Source: UBA10646 sp046296295
GTDB lineage: Bacteria > Bacteroidota > Bacteroidia > Chitinophagales > Chitinophagaceae
DNA length: 64,000 nt
Direction: 5' to 3'
Assembly (NCBI GenBank): GCA_046296295.1
Contig: JBKBLG010000005.1
Location: 1 to 64,000 of the forward strand
Positions within the stretch are counted from its first letter, which is position 1; each line of letters begins with the position of its first letter. Both the position numbers and the translations under genes were made by a program. The notes beneath the pieces are model-generated. The model did not search any database. It worked only from the letters and a program-made list of their open reading frames with translations, and had not been told where the DNA came from. Positions 36,231-45,010 of this stretch are shown piece by piece.

Positions 36231-37757
36231 ATGCAATCAAACGAAAATAAAGGTATTGCTAGTGTTATTTTTTCATCATCGCTAGGAACCTTAATTGAGT
36301 GGTACGACTTTTACATATTTGGTAGTTTAGCTACCATTATTGCGAAACAGTTTTTTCCGGAAGAGCAAGGTACTGCAGCACTTTTAAGTACGTTGGCCAT
36401 ATTTGCTGCTGGCTTTATTGTACGTCCTTTTGGAGCACTTTTCTTTGGTAGATTAGGTGATATTATCGGTAGAAAAAGTACTTTTTTATTAACGTTGGTT
36501 TTAATGGGTGGTAGTACTTTTTTAATTGGCATTATCCCGGGTTATAAAAGCATTGGGATATTGGCACCGATATTGGTATTAATACTTCGCTTGCTGCAAG
36601 GTTTGGCATTGGGTGGCGAATATGGAGGTGCTGCTACTTATGTGGCGGAGCATGCACCAGCCGAAAAGCGAGGCTTATATACTAGTTGGATTCAAACAAC
36701 AGCTACTCTCGGATTATTTGTGTCGCTTGGAGTAATTCTACTCACTAAAATGAGTATGAGTAATGAAGATTTTGTGAGTGAATGGGGTGGTTGGCGTTAT
36801 CCGTTTTGGGTGTCTATTTTATTGGTAGTAGTTTCTATTTACATACGTTTAAAGATGAAGGAATCGCCTTTGTTCTCAAAACTAAAAAAAGAGGGAAAAA
36901 CATCTACCAATCCACTCAAAGAAAGCTTTACGCATAAAGCTAATTTAAAGATGGTGTTGTTGTCATTGTTTGGTGCAGTAATGGGGCAAGGCGTTATTTG
37001 GTATACAGGCCAGTTTTATGCTCAAAATTTTTTAGAAACAAAAGTGAATTTAGATTTTGAGCAGAGCCGTACGATTGTACTTTGGGCTATTGCATTCGCA
37101 ACTCCTTTTTTTGTAGTGTTTGGTGCATTGAGTGATAAGTTGGGTCGTAAGTGGATTATGTTATTAGGTATGTTATTGGGTATTATTACTTATCGCCCCA
37201 TTTATGCTACTTTTTTAGCCAAAGGCGATGTTGCTGCAACTGCTGCTTCCGATGCAGTTATTGGGGAACCATTAGTGAAAAGAGCTATCATAAAAGGTAA
37301 GGCCGATTCTTTAATTACTACTACTTACGTAAAAGAAAGCGCCACTGGTATTAGATACAAAGAAGTGCACGCCGATACATTAAAAGCAGCTACAAACCAG
37401 TTAGCCTTGGCTAAAGTTGTTTATAACGAAAAAAGCTTGCCAAGTAATACTTATTGGATGTTTATAGCGCTGGTGTTTGTACAAATTATTTATGTAACCA
37501 TGGTATATGGTCCTATTGCTGCATTCTTGGTAGAATTATTCCCAACTAAAATTCGCTATACCTCAATGAGCTTACCTTACCATATTGGCAATGGTGTATT
37601 TGGTGGCTTAGTTCCATTTATTGCAACACTAATTACAAGCTTTAAGGGTACTGATGCATTATCTGGTTTATGGTACACCATTGGTGTAGCAGGTATTTGT
37701 TTTGTAATTGGTGCGATATACTTAGATAATGTGAAAGACGAGAATGTAAATGATTAA
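36231..37757 (+). CDS. MFS transporter, metabolite:H+ symporter (MHS) family
   Basis: A 508-residue twelve-helix permease of the MHS group (ProP, KgtP, ShiA relatives). Early motifs GTLIEWYDFYIFG and RPFGALFFGRLGDIIGRK, and LGGEYGGAATYVAEHAP in helix 4, are characteristic. An unusual insert of about 65 residues (about 335-400, rich in Ala/Lys/Thr) separates the later helices. In this setting it is most likely a carboxylate or short-chain acid importer, but the substrate is not provable from sequence. It is followed by two small membrane-protein genes and the symporter-kinase. Confidence 0.85.
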   Translation: MQSNENKGIASVIFSSSLGTLIEWYDFYIFGSLATIIAKQFFPEEQGTAALLSTLAIFAAGFIVRPFGALFFGRLGDIIGRKSTFLLTLVLMGGSTFLIGIIPGYKSIGILAPILVLILRLLQGLALGGEYGGAATYVAEHAPAEKRGLYTSWIQTTATLGLFVSLGVILLTKMSMSNEDFVSEWGGWRYPFWVSILLVVVSIYIRLKMKESPLFSKLKKEGKTSTNPLKESFTHKANLKMVLLSLFGAVMGQGVIWYTGQFYAQNFLETKVNLDFEQSRTIVLWAIAFATPFFVVFGALSDKLGRKWIMLLGMLLGIITYRPIYATFLAKGDVAATAASDAVIGEPLVKRAIIKGKADSLITTTYVKESATGIRYKEVHADTLKAATNQLALAKVVYNEKSLPSNTYWMFIALVFVQIIYVTMVYGPIAAFLVELFPTKIRYTSMSLPYHIGNGVFGGLVPFIATLITSFKGTDALSGLWYTIGVAGICFVIGAIYLDNVKDENVND

Positions 37758-37777
37758 TAAACAAAAAAATTATTCAT

Positions 37778-38077
37778 ATGAATAGCTTAAAAAAAGCACT
37801 CGGTATTGTTTGGATATTGCTTGGGCCTGCAGCCATTTTCCTTTTAGTACAACAAGCCTATACAAGAGTGGGTGAAGCTTACGCAAAAGCCGATGCATTA
37901 ACCGATGAAGCTGCTAAAGCTGCAGCCAACGATATGGCCTTGAACAGCTTATTGCAATGGGGTATTATTATATTAATATTCGTACCCATTGCCGTTGGTT
38001 TGGTGATTTTTGGTAAGTATGCTATGCATGGCGATTATAACAAGTTGCCGCACAGTTCATCTGAAATTACAGATTAA
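37778..38077 (+). CDS. Small two-helix membrane protein, DUF6814-like
   Basis: A 99-residue protein with two hydrophobic helices (about 7-26 and 57-83) linked by an Ala/Lys/Asp-rich helix. It follows the MHS transporter by 20 bases. Such small proteins often accompany MHS transporters in Bacteroidota, so an accessory role is likely; no function is established. Confidence 0.7.
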   Translation: MNSLKKALGIVWILLGPAAIFLLVQQAYTRVGEAYAKADALTDEAAKAAANDMALNSLLQWGIIILIFVPIAVGLVIFGKYAMHGDYNKLPHSSSEITD

Positions 38078-38127
38078 TAAATACTTATATTAGTAACGTA
38101 TAAATAGTAAGTAATAAAACAAAAGCC

Positions 38128-38346
38128 ATGCCCAATAACATACGAAAAGATAGATTATTTTTTTTATCAGTTGTGCTATTGTGTGTACTCGTATTTCCGT
38201 TCACAGGAATGTTGCATAATAATGTTATGGGCATGGGAGTTGCTACTATTTATACCGTTTGGTTTGTGGTGTGGGGTATTGCAATCATTTTTACCGCAAG
38301 GTTGGTGTACAATGCTTTAGAGGAGCAAAATCCAAATAACACATGA
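38128..38346 (+). CDS. Small two-helix membrane protein, probable symporter partner
   Basis: A 72-residue protein with two transmembrane helices (about 10-28 and 35-60). Its stop codon overlaps the start of the symporter-kinase by four bases (ATGA), which implies translational coupling. Small helical partners of this size frequently precede sodium/solute symporters. A GCAA-loop repeat copy lies at 38286. Confidence 0.75.
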   Translation: MPNNIRKDRLFFLSVVLLCVLVFPFTGMLHNNVMGMGVATIYTVWFVVWGIAIIFTARLVYNALEEQNPNNT

Positions 38347-41060
38347 GTACATGGTTGGTAATTGGAGCTTCTATTGGTTACTTAATGTTGCTTTTTGTTA
38401 TTGCAAGAGCAACAGAGGGTAAGCTTGCTATTGCCAAAAAAATTGCTACTAGTTCTTGGGGTTATGCTTTATCGCTATCGGTGTATTGTACTGCATGGAC
38501 ATTCTACGGAAGTGTTGGTAATGCTGCTAGTACTGGTTTTCAGTTCTTGCCTGTATACCTTGGCCCTACTATAATTGCACCGATAAGTGTTTTTCTCTTA
38601 CGTAAAATGAGAGCTATCAGTAGTGCGGAACGCATTACATCGCTGGCCGACTTTATTTCGGCACGTTATGGAAAAAACATTTCGCTTGGTGTATTAGTTA
38701 CCGTGTTTTGTGTGGTAGGCTTGTTGCCTTACATCTCATTACAAATAAAAGCCATTACAGAGAGTTTAACCTTACTAACCGGCTTTGCAAGTAGTAGCAA
38801 TAATAATTGGCATTTTTGGCAGGCACCAGCTTTTTATATTACTATTTTATTGGCTGCATTTCTTATATTATTCACCACTAAAGATGCAGATAGTACAAAA
38901 CAACATACGGGTCTTATTGCAGCAGTTAGCTTTGAATCGGTTGTGAAGTTGGTTGCTTTTTTAGCAGTTGGCATTTGGGTTTGTTTTGTATTATTTCCAT
39001 CGCCAAAGCACTTGTTCAAAACCGCATTAGAGAAATTGCCAGAAATACAGTATTGGTCGCAACAAAGCAGTGGATATGGCACACAATTTTTACTGCTTAC
39101 TGTGTTATCAGCATTAGCTGTATTGCTATTGCCAAGGCAATTTCAAATGAGTGTTTTGGAGAATAATAATGAGCAGTATATCGCAGACGCTAGTTGGAAG
39201 TTCCCTTTGTACCTACTAATTATTAATTTATTTGTATTGCCTATAGCCATTGCCGGCACCATGCTTTTACCGCAAGGTATTAGTGCCGATTATTTTGTAT
39301 TAGGCTTGCCTTTACAGGCAAATGCAAAAGCACTTGCATTGTTAGTGTATATTGGAGGTTTCTCTGCTGCTACGGGTATGATGATTGTTGAAGTGATGGC
39401 TTTAAGTACTATGATAAGCAATCACGTTGTTATACCTATTAAACTTTGGCTTACAACAACACAAAGAAATACCACTAATAACTTTGAAGCCTATCTATTG
39501 AATGTAAGAAGACTTAGTATCATCATATTATTATTACTTGCTTTTGTGTATGAAGAGATAGGAACACTATCATCATCGTTATTATCGGTTGGTTTAACTT
39601 CTTTTGTAGCTGTGGCACAATTAGCACCCGCTTTGCTACTCGGATTGTATTGGATAACCGGTAATAAAAAGGGTGCTATTAGTGGCATAGTTGGCGGCTT
39701 TATCATGTGGTTTTTTTGTTTAATTATTCCTGTACTTGCACAACGTTACAATTGGGCCGCAGCCATTACATCTGATGGGCTTTTGGGTGTTAGTTGGTTA
39801 AAACCAATGCAGTTATTAGGCACATCTTTTAATAACCATATTGTACATGGTTTTGTATGGTCGTTATTGGTAAATCTGCTTTTATATATTGGCATCTCAT
39901 TGTACACGAAACCAACCGCACTAGAAGTAATTCAGGCAGATGTATTTGTGAATTTTTATCAGCAAAAGAAGGGGGCTAACAACGAAGCCCTACTTGGTAG
40001 TAAGCGTTCTGCTTCTGTGAACGATGTACAACAAGTACTTACTAAATTCACAGGCGAACATATGGCTGCACAATTTATTGAACGCTATCGAAGGCGTTAT
40101 CCTGAAAAGCCAATAACCGATGTAGCCGACGAGCACATGCTACAATATGCAGAGAATATTCTTACGGGTTTGATTGGTTCTTCATCTGCTCATATAATGA
40201 TGAGAAGTATTCAACATCAAGAAGAATTACTTACGCTTGAGCAGGTAATTAATATGGTAGAAGACGCTCAGTTGCTTCGTTCTAGTAATAAAGCATTACA
40301 GAAAAAAAGCGCTGAATTGTTAAGAGCTACCAAGCAATTAAAAGCTGCTAATGAGCAGCTTAAACAGTTAGATGAAATTAAAGATGAATTTTTATATACC
40401 GTAACGCACGAGCTACGAACGCCACTCACTTCCATTAGAGCATTGAGTGAAATATTGTTTGATAATCCTGATTTGCCAGAAGAACAACGCCAACAATACA
40501 CAGCTGCTATAGTTGCTGAAACTGAAAGGTTATCGCACTTAATTGAGCAGGTACTTAAGCTTGAACGGTTCGAAGCCGGTAAGTACCAGTTGCATGCTGC
40601 ACCTTCTGATATTAAATCAATTGTAATAAACTCACTACAAGCAGTTGAGCCACTAGCCAAAGAGAAAAACATAGCGTTACACACACACTTTTCTGATCAT
40701 TTACCGCAAGGTTATATGGATAAAGATTTGATGGCACAAGTAATTTATAATGTACTAACCAATGCTATCAAATTTGCACAAACGCATATCCATATCCATG
40801 TACAATTTGGTGCTGCTCAGAAAATGTTACATGTATTGATACAAGATGATGGACCAGGTATTGAGCCAGGTATGGAGCAGCGCATTTTCGACAAGTTTGT
40901 GCAAGCTAAGCAACAAATGTTGCGAAAGCCCCAAGGTAGCGGCTTAGGCTTGGCCATTTGTAAAAACATCATGCAATTGCATGGGGGTGCTATTGCTATA
41001 CACAACACGCCGCCACAGGGGTGTGTGTGCATTATTGATATTCCTATTTATAACCTTTAA
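38343..41060 (+). CDS. Sodium/solute symporter-histidine kinase fusion
   Basis: A 905-residue sensor. Residues 1 to about 530 form a sodium/solute-symporter (SSF) domain of about 13 helices (SLSVYCTAWTFYGSVG, RITSLADFISARYGK). A helical linker (about 580-680, with a coiled coil ending LKQLDEIKDEF) leads to a HisKA domain with His689 in THELRTPLTS, and an HATPase domain with the N-box Asn807, DDGPGIE (835-841) and GSGLGLAICK. It resembles CbrA/CrbS, which sense nutrients or acetate, but lacks a receiver. The next gene, 11 bases on, encodes a receiver fused to an acyl-CoA synthetase, which is its likely partner. Confidence 0.9.
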   Translation: MSTWLVIGASIGYLMLLFVIARATEGKLAIAKKIATSSWGYALSLSVYCTAWTFYGSVGNAASTGFQFLPVYLGPTIIAPISVFLLRKMRAISSAERITSLADFISARYGKNISLGVLVTVFCVVGLLPYISLQIKAITESLTLLTGFASSSNNNWHFWQAPAFYITILLAAFLILFTTKDADSTKQHTGLIAAVSFESVVKLVAFLAVGIWVCFVLFPSPKHLFKTALEKLPEIQYWSQQSSGYGTQFLLLTVLSALAVLLLPRQFQMSVLENNNEQYIADASWKFPLYLLIINLFVLPIAIAGTMLLPQGISADYFVLGLPLQANAKALALLVYIGGFSAATGMMIVEVMALSTMISNHVVIPIKLWLTTTQRNTTNNFEAYLLNVRRLSIIILLLLAFVYEEIGTLSSSLLSVGLTSFVAVAQLAPALLLGLYWITGNKKGAISGIVGGFIMWFFCLIIPVLAQRYNWAAAITSDGLLGVSWLKPMQLLGTSFNNHIVHGFVWSLLVNLLLYIGISLYTKPTALEVIQADVFVNFYQQKKGANNEALLGSKRSASVNDVQQVLTKFTGEHMAAQFIERYRRRYPEKPITDVADEHMLQYAENILTGLIGSSSAHIMMRSIQHQEELLTLEQVINMVEDAQLLRSSNKALQKKSAELLRATKQLKAANEQLKQLDEIKDEFLYTVTHELRTPLTSIRALSEILFDNPDLPEEQRQQYTAAIVAETERLSHLIEQVLKLERFEAGKYQLHAAPSDIKSIVINSLQAVEPLAKEKNIALHTHFSDHLPQGYMDKDLMAQVIYNVLTNAIKFAQTHIHIHVQFGAAQKMLHVLIQDDGPGIEPGMEQRIFDKFVQAKQQMLRKPQGSGLGLAICKNIMQLHGGAIAIHNTPPQGCVCIIDIPIYNL

Positions 41061-41071
41061 TATGCTTACGT

Positions 41072-43363
41072 ATGGAAAATAAGTTTAAAATATTAGTAGT
41101 TGATGATGATCCATATATCTTACTATCCTTAGAGTTTTTGATGAAGAAGGGTGGTTACGAAGTAATGATTGCTCGTAACGGAAAAGAAGCTTTAGACACC
41201 ATTCAAAGCTATTACCCACACTTGGTGTTACTCGATATTATGATGCCCGATGTAGATGGTTTTGCTATTTGTAATTACATAAAAGCACAACCACATTTAG
41301 AGCATTGTAAGGTAGTGTTTATTTCGGCAAAAAGTAAAGAGGCCGATATCAAAAAAGGTATGGAACATGGTGCAGCCATGTATATCACAAAACCTTTTAG
41401 CACACGCATGTTAATGCAACAAGTAGCAACTTTATTAAAAGATGCAACTGCATCAAGTAAAGTAATGCGTTACGCTAGCACATATGAAGAAAGTATTCAA
41501 AATCCAACTGCTTTTTGGGGTAAGCAAGCCACAGCAATTCAATGGTTCAAATCGCCACAGCAAATATTCACAGCACACAGTTCTATTGCCTACGAATGGT
41601 TTTCCGATGGTATCACTAATATGTGTTATAACTGTTTAGATGTGCATGTACAAAACGGTAATGGTAACCAAGTGGCACTGATATACGATTCGCCTGTTAC
41701 ACAAACCGTACAACAATATACTTACCAAGAGCTACTACAAGAGGTTGCTTTAATGGCCGGTGCCATGCATAAACATGGTGTTACTAAAGGCGATCGGGTT
41801 GTTATATACATGCCCATGATACCGCAAGCGGTAATTGCTATGCTAGCCTGTGCACGTATTGGTGCGGTTCATAGTGTTGTATTTGGCGGTTTTGCACCAC
41901 ACGAGCTTGCCTTACGCATTAACGATGCTACTCCGGTATTATTACTTACAGCTTCTTATGGAGTAGAGTTTGATCAGTGGATACCTTACAAGCCATTGGT
42001 AGATGCAGCATTGCAAGAAACGCAGCATGCTGTTGGTCAAGTATGGGTATATCAACGGCCGGGCTTAAGTGCACAATTAAATAACAATCATGAAATGAGT
42101 TGGACCGATGCTATGGCGGGGGCTCAACCCATAAAGTGTATGCCAATGGCGTCTACCGATCCCTTGTATATTTTGTACACTTCTGGTACAACGGGCAAGC
42201 CAAAAGGTATCGTTCGAGAGCACGGCGGATATGCAGTAGCACTGAAATACTCCATGCAGTATATTTATAACATACAAGCTAATCAAGTATTTTGGGCAGC
42301 ATCCGATGTAGGCTGGGTTGTAGGGCATAGTTACATCGTATATGGGCCCTTATTACAAGGTTGTGCAACAGTTTTGTACGAAGGCAAGCCGGTACGTACA
42401 CCCGATGCTTCTGCCTTTTGGCGTGTTATTAGTCAGTATAGTGTAACTACTTTTTTTGTAGCACCTACCGCCATAAGAGCCATCAAAAAAGAAGATGCCG
42501 AAGGCAAAGGGTTGCAAGGAAAAAATATCAACGCCTTACGGCAAATATTTGTAGCAGGCGAACGTTGCGACCCTGCTACGTTGCACTGGCTTACCGATTT
42601 GGTGAAAGTGCCCGTAATAGATCATTGGTGGCAAACAGAAAGTGGCTGGCCCATGCTTTCAGTAATGATGGGTTTAGAACCCATTCCTATAAAAGCTGGT
42701 AGTGCCGGTAAGCCCGTATGTGGCTTTCAGGTTGAAATTTTAGACGAAGAAGGCACTCCCGTGCTCGACGATGCCCATGGTTACGTTACCGTAAAACTAC
42801 CCTTACCACCAGGCGTTGCAACTACATTGTGGAATAATGAAGAGGGCTATATCAGTAGCTATCTCGAAAAATTCCCGGGTTACTATAATACAGGCGATGG
42901 CGGTTATAAAGATAGCGACGGCTATTACTATATTATGGGTCGTGTTGATGATGTAATTAACGTGGCTGGCCACCGTTTGAGTACCGGTGAAATGGAAGAG
43001 TTATTAGCCATGCACTATGCAGTAGCCGAATGTGCTGTAATTGGTATTGCCGATGCACTGAAAGGCCAAATTCCTATAGGTTTAATTGTACTTAAAGATG
43101 GCGTGAAAGTGAATGAAACAATGCTCGAAAAAGAACTTAGCGATTTAATACGCCATAAAATTGGCCCAATCGCATGTTTCAAAACGGTTGTTTGGGTGCA
43201 AAAACTTCCTAAAACACGTAGTGGTAAGATACTTCGAAAAACATTAAGAGCTATTGCCAATGGCGAGCCTTACAACTTGCCATCTACCATTGAAGACCCA
43301 TTGGTACTTCAACATGTAACCGAAAAAATAAAAGAAAAGGGTGTGGGTATGGCATTTCAGTAG
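41072..43363 (+). CDS. Receiver domain fused to PrpE-like propionyl-CoA synthetase
   Basis: A 763-residue fusion. Residues 1-120 are an apparently functional response-regulator receiver: acidic pocket Asp11-Asp12, phospho-acceptor Asp55 in LLDIMMPD, Ser85 in FISAK and Lys107 in ITKPF. From Met132 the chain reads as a complete PrpE-type acyl-CoA synthetase, MRYASTYEESIQNP onward, with ALIYDSPVT, P-loop YTSGTTGKPKG (369-379), DHWWQTESGWP and PKTRSGKILRK (Lys719). The frame is continuous across the junction, with no DNA-binding domain. Phosphorylation by the upstream kinase may therefore gate enzyme activity or localisation. An internal start at 41465 could also make free PrpE. Confidence 0.9.
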   Translation: MENKFKILVVDDDPYILLSLEFLMKKGGYEVMIARNGKEALDTIQSYYPHLVLLDIMMPDVDGFAICNYIKAQPHLEHCKVVFISAKSKEADIKKGMEHGAAMYITKPFSTRMLMQQVATLLKDATASSKVMRYASTYEESIQNPTAFWGKQATAIQWFKSPQQIFTAHSSIAYEWFSDGITNMCYNCLDVHVQNGNGNQVALIYDSPVTQTVQQYTYQELLQEVALMAGAMHKHGVTKGDRVVIYMPMIPQAVIAMLACARIGAVHSVVFGGFAPHELALRINDATPVLLLTASYGVEFDQWIPYKPLVDAALQETQHAVGQVWVYQRPGLSAQLNNNHEMSWTDAMAGAQPIKCMPMASTDPLYILYTSGTTGKPKGIVREHGGYAVALKYSMQYIYNIQANQVFWAASDVGWVVGHSYIVYGPLLQGCATVLYEGKPVRTPDASAFWRVISQYSVTTFFVAPTAIRAIKKEDAEGKGLQGKNINALRQIFVAGERCDPATLHWLTDLVKVPVIDHWWQTESGWPMLSVMMGLEPIPIKAGSAGKPVCGFQVEILDEEGTPVLDDAHGYVTVKLPLPPGVATTLWNNEEGYISSYLEKFPGYYNTGDGGYKDSDGYYYIMGRVDDVINVAGHRLSTGEMEELLAMHYAVAECAVIGIADALKGQIPIGLIVLKDGVKVNETMLEKELSDLIRHKIGPIACFKTVVWVQKLPKTRSGKILRKTLRAIANGEPYNLPSTIEDPLVLQHVTEKIKEKGVGMAFQ

Positions 43364-43438
43364 CCCAAGCAGCTACATTAAAAACTTTTAATTGCAGGGA
43401 AAGCATTTGTGTACCACCTTAGTGCTTTGTGTGTTAGC

Positions 43439-44899
43439 ATGAGAAATGTTTTGAGAAGTTTGGGCTTCCTATTATTGTCAACGATTGCATATTCCGTAGC
43501 CTACCCCCAACAATTACAGGCGTTACACGGTAGTTCATATGCTGGTTATTTAGCCAACAGCTATAACCCTGCGGCCATTTTAAACAGCAGTAAAAAATGG
43601 GATGTTAGTATGCTTGGTATTCAATATGTGTCTGTAACCAATGGTGGTTTTGTGCAGGGTGCTAATATTCCAAGCTTGTTAAGGCAAAGTACCCGCGACA
43701 GTATGGAGTGGGTTACTTACAATGGTCATTTCCGGCGTTACTTTCATTTGAACGGCAGTTTCGATGTACTGGGTATTCGTTACCGCATTGGTAGCGATGC
43801 TGCCATTAGCTTCGGTGTTCGTATGCAAGGGTATACGCACTTTACTACCAACAGCATTGAGTATAACGATCGAATGAATCGTATCAACGGCTTTTTCAAT
43901 GGCAACCAAACTACCCCCAAGTTCGAAAGTCGTTTTCAATCGGCCAATGTACTAGTGTACAGTTTTGGCTTTAGTAAAATGTTGTATCAAACCGAACAAG
44001 GTCGCTTGCAAGGTGGTGTAAGGCTACATTATCAGCAAGGTATCGCAGGCATGTATGGTCGTGTGCAAGATGTTAGAACTACACAAGTAGCAGTACCTAA
44101 TTTGGGAGCACGTTACCGGCTCTTAAGCGCTCGCGGTGAATATGGTTACAGCGGAAATCTCGATGAGGTACTCAACACGCCTAAAGGCACTCCAACTCAT
44201 GTGAATAGCGTTTTTCAAGGTTTGCAAAGTACCTTCGGTGCCGATATTGGGTTAGAATATATTTTCTACAATGCCAACAGTGCTTATTTCGATCGAAAGT
44301 GGGAAGATTACAGTGCTAAAATATCACTAGCCATACTCGATATTGGTCGTACCAAATACCCTTACGGTAAATACAGTACTGCTTTTACACAATTGCAGCC
44401 TGTTGTATTGGATACGAGCTTACAGCGTTTGTTCGATAATGCCACCGGATTAGGTGCTTTTACCGATACGTTACGACGGTTTATTGTGCAAAATCCAGAT
44501 ACCCTGCAAGGTGTATTTGCCATCAATAATCCTACCCGTGTTGTTTTGAATACCGATGTTGCTTTGGGAGGTGATTTTTATGTGAATGCCGATTTGCAGA
44601 TGAACCTTTACAGCACCCGCGAAATGAGTGTTAACAATACTCGTAACATTAACTTACTTACCATAACTCCGCGATACGAGGTACAGCAATTGGGTGTATA
44701 CTTACCCATTCGTTATACAGCCGAGGGTAATACATGGGTAGGCTTTGGCCTCAAATTGGGTCCTTTAATTTTTGGCCTTCACAATTTGGGTTGGTTATTT
44801 GGCAATAACAAGTTACCTAATGGTGGCGGATATTTCACGTTACAAATTCGCAGTAAAGACAAAGAAGAGAGTCAAGAAGTGCCCTGCCCCCGATTTTAA
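43439..44899 (+). CDS. DUF5723 outer-membrane protein
   Basis: A 486-residue exported beta-barrel-type protein of the DUF5723 group found in Bacteroidota. ATG 43439 starts the signal peptide MRNVLRSLGFLLLSTIAYSV; a GTG ten codons upstream is rejected. The mature N-terminus HGSSYAGYLANSYNPAAIL and the end GGYFTLQIRSKDK are typical of the family. Function is unknown; related proteins occur near type IX secretion genes. A repeat at 44358 encodes PYGK. Confidence 0.75.
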   Translation: MRNVLRSLGFLLLSTIAYSVAYPQQLQALHGSSYAGYLANSYNPAAILNSSKKWDVSMLGIQYVSVTNGGFVQGANIPSLLRQSTRDSMEWVTYNGHFRRYFHLNGSFDVLGIRYRIGSDAAISFGVRMQGYTHFTTNSIEYNDRMNRINGFFNGNQTTPKFESRFQSANVLVYSFGFSKMLYQTEQGRLQGGVRLHYQQGIAGMYGRVQDVRTTQVAVPNLGARYRLLSARGEYGYSGNLDEVLNTPKGTPTHVNSVFQGLQSTFGADIGLEYIFYNANSAYFDRKWEDYSAKISLAILDIGRTKYPYGKYSTAFTQLQPVVLDTSLQRLFDNATGLGAFTDTLRRFIVQNPDTLQGVFAINNPTRVVLNTDVALGGDFYVNADLQMNLYSTREMSVNNTRNINLLTITPRYEVQQLGVYLPIRYTAEGNTWVGFGLKLGPLIFGLHNLGWLFGNNKLPNGGGYFTLQIRSKDKEESQEVPCPRF

Positions 44900-44919
44900 T
44901 TGTTGTTAGGAGCATACAG

Positions 44920-44935
44920 CATTTACCGTAAGGTA
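44920..44935 (+). repeat. CATTT-GNAA hairpin repeat, consensus copy
   Basis: CATTTACCGTAAGGTA between the DUF5723 stop codon and the long convergent hairpin. Confidence 0.65.
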
Positions 44936-44943
44936 ACTTACAA

Positions 44944-44992
44944 TTGAATACTGTACAGGCCGTTGCGCTGCAACGGCCTGTACAGTATTCAA
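44944..44992. terminator. 23-bp perfect hairpin in a convergent intergenic region
   Basis: TTGAATACTGTACAG...GTTGC (44944-44966) is perfectly complementary to 44970-44992, with the loop GCT. It lies between the convergent DUF5723 and helicase genes. There is no strong T-run, but position and stability suggest a bidirectional terminator or 3'-end stabiliser. Confidence 0.6.
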
Positions 44993-45010
44993 AACCACTT
45001 ATGAAAATGA

